This document shows, piece by piece, positions 1 to 4,965 of a stretch of DNA of 7,541 bases. A model generated the notes under the pieces. That model searched no databases, had not been told where the DNA came from, and saw only the letters and a list, made by a program, of their open reading frames with translations. How positions within the stretch are numbered: position 1 is the first letter of the stretch; every line of letters starts with the position of its first letter. Made by a program: the position numbers and the translations under genes. This DNA is from Pontiellaceae bacterium. Lineage in GTDB: Bacteria; Verrucomicrobiota; Kiritimatiellia; Kiritimatiellales; Tichowtungiaceae. The stretch spans positions 1-7,541 of the forward strand of contig JAOZMR010000136.1 in the NCBI GenBank assembly GCA_029934215.1, in the 5' to 3' direction.

Positions 1-63
1 CCCCGAAAAATCTTACCGTTTAAAACCGCCGAAGAACTATTCATTCAGGAACTGGTCGCATGA
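1..63 (+). CDS. C-terminal end of an IS30-like transposase (partial, 5' end outside window)
   Basis: The frame is open from base 1 to a TGA at 61-63 and encodes 20 residues beginning PRKILPFKTAEELF and ending ELVA. The pattern RPRK-x-L-x-(F/W/Y)-K-T-P-x-E-x-F close to the stop is the usual C-terminus of IS30-family DDE transposases, which act on the element's inverted repeats to move it. Here TA replaces the usual TP. The piece runs convergent to, and overlaps, the end of the broken PLD-nuclease frame, as expected if an insertion sequence had landed in that gene. Only 20 residues are visible, so an IS3-type integrase C-terminus or a chance open frame cannot be excluded. The family call is an inference from motif memory. 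Confidence 0.55.
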   Translation, partial: PRKILPFKTAEELFIQELVA

Positions 64-90
64 AAAAGTCGAACCTTTCAAAAAGACGTT
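1..90 (+). mobile_element. Right-hand end of an insertion sequence (probably IS30 family)
   Basis: The transposase-like C-terminus stops at 63. The host homology of the PLD-type gene on the other strand stops at about 88-93 (residues NVLL). The element's terminal inverted repeat should therefore lie between about 64 and 90, a stretch containing GTCGAACC and TTTCAAAAAGAC. The left end, and so the matching repeat and any 2-3 bp target duplication, are outside the window, so the boundary is approximate. The remainder of the interrupted gene would be expected on the far side of the element. Confidence 0.45.
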
Positions 91-621
91 CAGAAGAACG
101 TTGAATTCGTAATTAGAGCCATCTCCGCCGAGTCCGGCATGGGTCAGGTTCGAGGAACCGGTAATGACGCTGCTCGGGGTGTGCTCATTAAAAGGTTCTG
201 GACGGAAAATGTAAATTTTCGCGTGTAGCTTGCGCTCTGGATGAGCCTTAATCTCAATTTTTTTGGAGGCCACATCCTCGATAAACTGGAGAATCCCGTC
301 TTTAACATCTTTGAAGTAGCTTGCTTTTTGAACATCAGTTTTTGCTTCTTGAAGAAACGTCTCAATCGTCTGCTGGGGATTCCCTTTAAACTGCATCCCT
401 TTCGAGTGGGAACGAGCCAGTAGCTCATCCACATTGATGCCGACAAGAATGCGAATATGCGGAACATGTTCCAAATGCGGGCGAAGGGCAAAGTAGCCGG
501 ACGCTCTAAAATATCCGACCAGTGCATCAAAAAAACTGAATATTTCGGTTGTGAGTAAAAACACCTTCGATTTTTTTCAAAAGCGTCTTTCTTCTTCATT
601 CGTAAAAAATCGAATCGACAT
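37..621 (-). pseudogene. Broken PLD-like nuclease gene (N-terminal part of an SNF2-type helicase or stand-alone PLD protein)
   Basis: A phospholipase-D-like nuclease domain is recognisable from KLHAKIYIF (the H-x-K half of an HKD motif), GSSNLTHAGL and NYEFNVLL. This arrangement is typical of the N-terminal PLD domain of helicase-nuclease proteins in restriction and defence systems. The likely original start is ATG at 621-619, preceded by an AGAGGGGG ribosome binding site, reading MSIRFFTNEEE. The homologous peptide then moves to another frame (KTLLKKIEGVFTHNRNIQFF, about 589-534) and returns to the first frame at DALVGYFRASGYF. This implies a -1 indel near 588-591 and a +1 indel in the run of seven at 529-535. 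An uninterrupted frame exists only from a GTG at 564. Homology ends near 88-93, and the last 17 or so codons to the stop at 37-39 are probably IS sequence. The helicase part is absent. The indels could be sequencing errors; the truncation is less likely to be. Confidence 0.7.
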
Positions 622-633
622 CCATTCCCCCTC

Positions 634-647
634 TTCCAAAATTGGAA
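634..647. repeat. Palindrome TTCCAA-AA-TTGGAA, copy 1 (2-bp spacer)
   Basis: This is a perfect 6+6 inverted repeat with a 2-bp centre, unlike the 3-bp centre of the other copies. It lies 13 bp upstream of the proposed ATG of the PLD-nuclease gene, just before its ribosome binding site, so it would fall in the 5' leader or promoter of that gene. Confidence 0.8.
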
Positions 648-653
648 ACTTTT

Positions 654-908
654 CTACAGATTTCTTCCAAGGGTTGGAAGAAAGCATGATCCTATCAGCT
701 CGGACAACTCAAGTGGTTGTTTCGAAATCCGCTCCGCCAGCGCAACGACTAGGAGAATCTGGCAGACCCCAGGCAAAACGGGGTTTTCAAGGAAATGCCC
801 GCTAAAACCGATGAAGGTTTGTGGAAACAAAGCATCAGCCGTCGCTGAATCCCCTTCGACAACAATGTTTTTAAATGATTTTTGATCGCTATTTTCATAG
901 TTTTCCAC
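654..908 (-). pseudogene. Truncated hotdog-fold 3-hydroxyacyl-ACP dehydratase (FabZ/ApeI-like)
   Basis: The 84 codons contain FIGFSGHFLENPVLPGVCQ (residues 32-50), the active-site loop signature of FabA/FabZ/ApeI-like dehydratases that remove water from 3-hydroxyacyl-ACP. The catalytic histidine is H38. The acidic residue FabZ has 14 positions later is leucine (L52). Intact relatives are about 140-150 residues, and here the family pattern fades after residue 72 (LELSELIG), followed by a stop. A one-base shift gives AFFQPLEEI, which resembles the expected continuation, so a frameshift near 690 is possible. The GTG at 908 is the earliest start, since a TAA directly precedes it. It lies 8 bp after the DUF262 stop with no convincing ribosome binding site, so it may also lack its true N-terminus. 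I infer a non-functional remnant. Confidence 0.55.
661..683. repeat. Palindrome copy 2, the longest, 10-bp arms with a 3-bp centre
   Basis: The arms TTTCTTCCAA and TTGGAAGAAA around GGG are perfectly complementary. It can be a 23-bp operator-like dyad or an RNA hairpin with a 3-nt loop. There is no U-tract on either side, so a classical terminator is unlikely. Its centre lies about 31.5 bp from that of copy 1, roughly three helical turns, placing both on the same DNA face in front of the PLD-nuclease gene. The dehydratase remnant on the same strand loses recognisable homology at this point. Confidence 0.8.
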
Positions 909-916
909 TTACAAGT

Positions 917-2611
917 TTATCTCAAATCCACTCGCCAGACGGTGGTTGCCTGTGTGGCCATCCAGCGTTGACGAGATGCGATCTTGTCCGCTGTCCACTC
1001 GTTATATTCCGCAGCAACCTTTTTGGTGATTTCAAAATCACTTTTTTCATAAACCGGGCTTTTGTCGGCGTACGTGCCGTTGCCAAGATCGCGGTTGGCC
1101 TTGACCTTCAGGAGCGTCATGTTGCCGAGGCGATAGATCATTTTTTCGTCGCGGTGTTCGTCATAATTGATCCAATCTTCGCCTGGATGCTCAGGAAGAA
1201 TATGCTCAATATTATACTTGTCGCTATCTGCATCGTAGTCAGCTTGCCCTACATGTTTTTCGAGGCTGAAAAGAATAAAGCGAACCACATTTTTATTGCG
1301 ACTACTGGTGGTTTTTAACTCCTTATCGGCAAAAGCTGCCTTAAATTTCTCATCCTCAGGGTAGATTCGTTTCAGTCCGTCGAGCGAATCGCGCAGGCTT
1401 CCGTTGCTTGCAATGAGAATTGAAACTTCGTTATAAGCACGCTCTTGCTCGTTGGTTTGCATGTTGCAAATGATGTTGTAGCGAAAGGAGATCACGCAAA
1501 TCGCGCGAAGAATCCGGTCGAAATCGTTTGGGTCAAACGCTTCGTACGCCGCAAGGAGCAAAGAAAGGGGCTGTCGCACGTTGAACATTTTGAGCTGTTG
1601 AAGCATCCGTCTTTGCTCTTTGCCCCAATGGTCGGCCTGCGGATCACGCAACGCCGCATAGATATAGGCATGAGTATCCAAATTTCGGATCAAATCAAAA
1701 ACGGACTGCTTGTTCTGAATCTCTCGGCGGATGGTCTTGAAAAGGTCAGATTTCCGAACCAGTTTGTTCCGGCTGTTCCAGTAGGCACGTAGAAAGTCAG
1801 GAAAGCTTTCTCCGCCTAGAACTCCGACAATCCGCTCCCATCGATCCTCCAGCGTTTTCATTTCGTTCTCGTGCGACCCCTCGCTACTGACAACAGAGAA
1901 AAGATAGTTTTTCAATAGATCGGTTGACGAAAGCCGTACTCCACGGGCGTTGAGCGTTTCAAAAACTTTAAATGCATTCAGCTCGTCGGTAACGGTGATG
2001 ACCGTGAAAAAAAGCTTATCGACCACCTCGTCAATGAATCGGGCGACCGCGATTCCGTCCTGCCCGCAATGGGTTTTGATTCCGTTTTCAAACCAATCGA
2101 ACGCTTTCCGCAAAAGATGTTCCGACGCACGAAGCCCTCGCTGTGGAATTTTCCCAAGAGGAACCAGGTAGTTTTGGTAGAAATCGTTATTATGCCTATT
2201 TAGTTGAAGTTTGGAACGCGGAACCAGCGTCACAGGATCAAGATAACCAATATAACTGCTACGCAGTTGTTCAAGCCGTTGTTGGTTTCTATCGGTATCT
2301 TCGCCGGACTTTGCGATCTCATCTAGGTGAGATAATGCTGCCAAAATCATTACGCTTAACGTGGTAATTCGTTGTTGACCGTCGATGATGTCGAATTGCT
2401 TTGTGTCGGGAGACTGTAGGACAAGATAGCCCATGTAATGAGCCGGTTCTGGGTCGTCATCAAACAAGCCGACGAGATCCTGCCAAAGATCACCCCACTC
2501 ATCAGACGTCCAGGAATAGTCTCGCTGAAAACGAGGCACCTGAAAGGTCAACCCATTTCCGAGTAACTGTCTCAACGTGCTATTTGTTGTATTGAAATTA
2601 ATATTTGCCAT
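917..2611 (-). CDS. DUF262/DUF1524 (GmrSD-like) predicted nuclease
   Basis: This is a 564-aa protein. The N-terminal DUF262 (GmrS-like) domain shows FQVPRFQRDYSW (23-34) and DIIDGQQRITT (74-84), the ParB/Srx-like nucleotide-binding motif. NARGVRLSSTDLLKNYLF (221-238) is also characteristic. The C-terminal DUF1524 (GmrD-like, His-Me-finger) domain shows IEHILPE (468-474), GNMTLL (496-501), NRDLGN (506-511) and the later K517/Y521/S524 pattern. In known GmrSD systems these domains form an NTP-dependent endonuclease that cuts modified phage DNA, and here both are in one chain, as is common. All key residues and the expected length are present, so it looks intact. The start ATG follows a GAGGTG ribosome binding site. 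The flanking dehydratase and PLD-nuclease pieces are broken. The specific target cannot be read from the sequence. Confidence 0.9.
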   Translation of the reverse strand: MANINFNTTNSTLRQLLGNGLTFQVPRFQRDYSWTSDEWGDLWQDLVGLFDDDPEPAHYMGYLVLQSPDTKQFDIIDGQQRITTLSVMILAALSHLDEIAKSGEDTDRNQQRLEQLRSSYIGYLDPVTLVPRSKLQLNRHNNDFYQNYLVPLGKIPQRGLRASEHLLRKAFDWFENGIKTHCGQDGIAVARFIDEVVDKLFFTVITVTDELNAFKVFETLNARGVRLSSTDLLKNYLFSVVSSEGSHENEMKTLEDRWERIVGVLGGESFPDFLRAYWNSRNKLVRKSDLFKTIRREIQNKQSVFDLIRNLDTHAYIYAALRDPQADHWGKEQRRMLQQLKMFNVRQPLSLLLAAYEAFDPNDFDRILRAICVISFRYNIICNMQTNEQERAYNEVSILIASNGSLRDSLDGLKRIYPEDEKFKAAFADKELKTTSSRNKNVVRFILFSLEKHVGQADYDADSDKYNIEHILPEHPGEDWINYDEHRDEKMIYRLGNMTLLKVKANRDLGNGTYADKSPVYEKSDFEITKKVAAEYNEWTADKIASRQRWMATQATTVWRVDLR

Positions 2612-2635
2612 AACTCACCTCTGTCGTGTTTTCCG

Positions 2636-2666
2636 TTTATAGCACAATTCCGAACCCGTATGTCAT
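2636..2666 (-). promoter_or_regulatory. Candidate sigma-70-like promoter of the DUF262 gene
   Basis: On the minus strand an extended -10 element, TGC-TATAAA (2644-2636), lies 24 bp before the ATG at 2611. ATGACA at 2666-2661 could serve as -35, but the 19-bp gap is long, so activity would depend on the extended -10. The predicted 5' leader is only about 18 nt and holds the GAGGTG ribosome binding site. It suggests that the DUF262 gene is transcribed independently of mnmG. The call is by consensus match only. Confidence 0.4.
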
Positions 2667-2835
2667 TCAAATTTTCATTCGCTGTTAAAACTCTTTTTCC
2701 TGTTTTCGGGGATAAACCTCCTTCACCCGCAAAATCATCCGATAATGAAAGCGTTTGTTTTGCAAGACAATTCCCATTCGGATACAACCGCCCATCAATA
2801 TCTTGATAATCGAAACCGCTGATAACGCAACGGGT

Positions 2836-2852
2836 TTTCCAACCCTTGGAAA
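2836..2852. repeat. Palindrome copy 3, TTTCCAA-CCC-TTGGAAA
   Basis: This is a perfect inverted repeat with 7-bp arms in the mnmG-DUF262 spacer. No T-run follows on either strand, so it does not look like a standard terminator. It is the only copy in this spacer and lies about 225 bp from the DUF262 start. Confidence 0.8.
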
Positions 2853-2958
2853 TCCCCTTTCGAATCCCAGCCCTCATGCAAAACGCCTATTTCACCTTTC
2901 GTCTCGCAAGTTGATTGACGCAACTTCGCCATGAAAGCTACAGATACGTGAGATTTAT

Positions 2959-4803
2959 TTATCGCTTCGCTTTGAGCCAGACGGAAAGAATGGAGATGTC
3001 CGCCGGGTTGACTCCGGAGATGCGGGCGGCTTGTCCTAAGGTTTCGGGTAGAATCTTTTTGAGCTTTTCTCGAGATTCATACCGTAGTGCAATAATCGCA
3101 TCGTAATCGAAGTGTCTCGGAATGCGTACTTTTTCCAAGGTTTGGAAACTGGCGATGCGTCCTTGTTCTCGCGTGATGTATCCTTCGTATTTTACCGAGG
3201 TTTCGACCTGTTCAATTACATCCGGCGGCAACTCTAGCTTCGCGCACGGAAGCGTCCGATAGCTTTCCCCAGGTCGGCGCAGTATCTGCGCGAGGGAAGC
3301 TCCTTGGTGGAAGGTTTTTCCTAGACGAAGGATCTCTTTATCTATCTGCTCTTTCGCGTCTGTGGTTTCTGCAAGATCTGCGTCTGAAATGATTCCAAGT
3401 TCTTTGGCTCGGTGAAATAGACGAAAATTCACGTTGTCCTGCCTGAGTGTTAAGCGATGTTCGGCTCGCGAGGTGAACATGCGATAGGGCTCGTCCGTGC
3501 CTTTGGTTACTAGGTCGTCGATTAATACGCCGATGTACGCTTCGGTTCGGTCTAAAACGAAGGCGTCGAGCCCTAGGATTTTGCGGGCCGCGTTCACGCC
3601 GGCAACGAATCCTTGTCCGGCCGCTTCTTCGTAACCGGTGGTTCCGTTGATTTGTCCAGCGAAGTAGAGATTTTCAACCGTTTTGGTTTCCAAGGTGTGG
3701 AAGAGCTGGGTCGGCGGCGCGTAGTCATATTCGATCGCGTAGCCGGGGCGTATGAATTGTGCTTTTTCCAATCCTTGGATCGATTGGATCATTCGCACCT
3801 GTATTTCCTCGGGGAGACTGTTCGAGGTTCCGTTTGGATAAATCCGGATGTTGTTGCGTCCTTCTGGTTCAACAAAAACGTGATGCGATGTGCGTTGCGG
3901 AAACTTCACGATTTTATCTTCAATGGATGGGCAGTATCTGACGCCTGTTCCTTCGATCAGTCCGCTGTATAACGAGCTTTTCGTGAGGTTCTCGGAGATT
4001 ATCTGGTGGGTGTGTTCGTTTGTATGTGTGAGCCAGCAGGGGATTTGGGCGGAGTTGATACGCGTCGAAAGATCGGATTTCTCTATTTCCAGACTCTCTC
4101 TTTTCGCGGCACGCGAAAAAAATGGAGGCGGCTCATCGCCGGGCTGAATTTGCATTTTGGAGACATCGATGGAGTCTTTATGGAGTCGGGGCGGGGTTCC
4201 GGTTTTCATGCGTCCGAGCTCGAAGCCGAGGGTTTCGAGCGATACGGAAATATCATCGACTGCGGCTTCGCCCCAGCGTCCTTCATGGATCACAGTTTGC
4301 CCGATCATGATCCGTCCTCGCATAAAGGTTCCGGCGGTAAGCACGACGGTTTTTCCTGCGATTTTTTCGCCGCCGCTCAAGACAACCCCTCTAAGGGTTC
4401 CGTTTTTTGTCCAGATTTGCGTTGCGGATGCTTCGAGGGTTTCGAGGTTTTTTTGTTGTGCAATAATGGACTGCATGCGAGCCGGGTATTGAGCCTTGTC
4501 GCATTGTGCACGATGCGCCTGAACCGCTGGGCCTTTGCGTGTGTTGATGGTTCGCCGCTGGATCGCTGTGTAGTCTGTATTACGAGCTTGTTCGCCGCCC
4601 AAAGCGTCTAACTCGCAGGTGATATGGGATTTAGCAATTCCGCCGATCGATGGGTTGCAGGACATACGAGCAATGGACGTCTTTTGTATATTCAGCAAAA
4701 GCGTCTGTGCGCCGAGCCGAGCCGCAGCCAGCGCTGCCTCGCATCCGGCGTGTCCTCCTCCCACCACGATCACATCAAAACATTTGTTTAAAGTTTTCAT
4801 CAT
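2959..4803 (-). CDS. mnmG: tRNA uridine-5-carboxymethylaminomethyl modification enzyme MnmG (GidA)
   Basis: This 614-aa FAD enzyme works with the GTPase MnmE in the cytoplasm to add (carboxymethyl)aminomethyl groups to U34 of tRNAs, which improves decoding. The Rossmann FAD motif GGGHAGCEAA is at 15-24. The two family cysteines are C49 (SCNPSIGG) and C291 (YCPSIEDK). KTGTPPR is at 200-206, the FAD-contacting AGQINGTTGYEEAAGQG at 382-398, and the signature YIGVLIDDLVTKGTDEPYR with SRAEHRL at 423-451. The length is typical. GGIAKSHI and RKGPAVQAHRAQC differ from the common GGIGKGHL and RGPAVRATRAQ, and I associate them with PVC-type bacteria. Two adjacent ATGs (4803 and 4800) are possible starts, and the only nearby purine-rich site (GAAAGG) is distant. 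It is divergent from the phosphofructokinase gene. Three palindrome copies, one exact and two near-exact, lie within it. Confidence 0.97.
   Translation of the reverse strand: MMKTLNKCFDVIVVGGGHAGCEAALAAARLGAQTLLLNIQKTSIARMSCNPSIGGIAKSHITCELDALGGEQARNTDYTAIQRRTINTRKGPAVQAHRAQCDKAQYPARMQSIIAQQKNLETLEASATQIWTKNGTLRGVVLSGGEKIAGKTVVLTAGTFMRGRIMIGQTVIHEGRWGEAAVDDISVSLETLGFELGRMKTGTPPRLHKDSIDVSKMQIQPGDEPPPFFSRAAKRESLEIEKSDLSTRINSAQIPCWLTHTNEHTHQIISENLTKSSLYSGLIEGTGVRYCPSIEDKIVKFPQRTSHHVFVEPEGRNNIRIYPNGTSNSLPEEIQVRMIQSIQGLEKAQFIRPGYAIEYDYAPPTQLFHTLETKTVENLYFAGQINGTTGYEEAAGQGFVAGVNAARKILGLDAFVLDRTEAYIGVLIDDLVTKGTDEPYRMFTSRAEHRLTLRQDNVNFRLFHRAKELGIISDADLAETTDAKEQIDKEILRLGKTFHQGASLAQILRRPGESYRTLPCAKLELPPDVIEQVETSVKYEGYITREQGRIASFQTLEKVRIPRHFDYDAIIALRYESREKLKKILPETLGQAARISGVNPADISILSVWLKAKR
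3132..3148. repeat. Palindrome copy 4, TTTCCAA-GGT-TTGGAAA, inside mnmG
   Basis: Perfect 7-bp arms lie within the C-terminal coding part of mnmG and are read on the minus strand as SFQTLEK. Being in-gene and far from any start, it argues against a simple promoter operator. Confidence 0.8.
3688..3702. repeat. Imperfect palindrome TTCCAA-GGT-GTGGAA inside mnmG
   Basis: One arm position differs from the consensus (GTGGAA for TTGGAA). It is read on the minus strand as FHTLET. It may be a decayed copy or a coding coincidence. Confidence 0.4.
3766..3780. repeat. Imperfect palindrome TTCCAA-TCC-TTGGAT inside mnmG
   Basis: It matches the consensus except for the last base. It is read on the minus strand as IQGLEK. 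It lies only 78 bp from the preceding near-match. Confidence 0.45.
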
Positions 4804-4965
4804 AACTGCGCACCGAACGCCTTTCGCTTTTACCTATTAAGTCCGAAGGAAGTCTGGCACTAATACAGACATTTTTCCAATCAAATTTCCCTGACAAAAA
4901 AATCGCATTGCCCAAAAACCTCTAAGTCCGTAGAATTCACCACAAATTAAAGGAAAGGATTTTTA
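4804..4965. promoter_or_regulatory. Divergent intergenic region between mnmG and pfp
   Basis: This 162-bp spacer must supply promoters in both directions. The rightward one is listed separately. Leftward, TTGTCA-like and TATTAG-like hexamers exist on the minus strand but not at a convincing spacing, so I call no mnmG promoter. The octamer TAAGTCCG occurs twice, at 4838-4845 and 4923-4930. The second copy ends just before the rightward -10. Confidence 0.5.
4908..4936 (+). promoter_or_regulatory. Candidate sigma-70-like promoter of the pfp operon
   Basis: TTGCCC (4908-4913, 4 of 6 to TTGACA) and TAGAAT (4931-4936, 5 of 6 to TATAAT) are separated by exactly 17 bp. Transcription would begin near 4943, giving a short leader that holds the ribosome binding site AGGAAAGGA (4951-4959), six bases before the ATG at 4966. 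The call is by consensus match only. Confidence 0.5.

Larger units (their letters stand above)
2612..2958. other. 347-bp spacer between mnmG and the DUF262 gene
   Basis: I see no convincing gene here. It contains the proposed DUF262 promoter, one TTCCAA-NNN-TTGGAA palindrome, and a weak inverted repeat (AAGTTG at 2908-2913 against CAACTT at 2921-2926) without a U-tract just past mnmG. A 101-codon minus-strand frame (2572-2877) and a 46-codon frame from an ATG at 2932 cross the region. Neither resembles a known family, and the longer one runs through the promoter and into the DUF262 gene. Confidence 0.6.

Noticed and set aside
144..599. 151-codon minus-strand frame overlapping the PLD-nuclease gene
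   Set aside because: It has no family resemblance. The homologous peptide lies in the other two frames, and this frame is their shadow.
661..683. The 10-bp-arm palindrome as an intrinsic terminator
   Set aside because: The stem is AT-rich and there is no U-tract on either strand. The same core appears inside coding genes, so termination is not its general role.
2572..2877. 101-codon minus-strand frame upstream of and overlapping the DUF262 start
   Set aside because: It resembles no family I know, overlaps the first codons of the DUF262 gene, and runs through the extended -10 promoter. It is probably a chance frame.
2908..2926. Inverted repeat AAGTTG/CAACTT after mnmG as a terminator
   Set aside because: The stem is only 6 bp with a 7-nt loop, and no U-run follows in the direction of mnmG transcription.
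4006..4611. 201-codon + strand frame antisense to mnmG
   Set aside because: It lies fully inside the highly conserved MnmG coding sequence and shows no known motifs.
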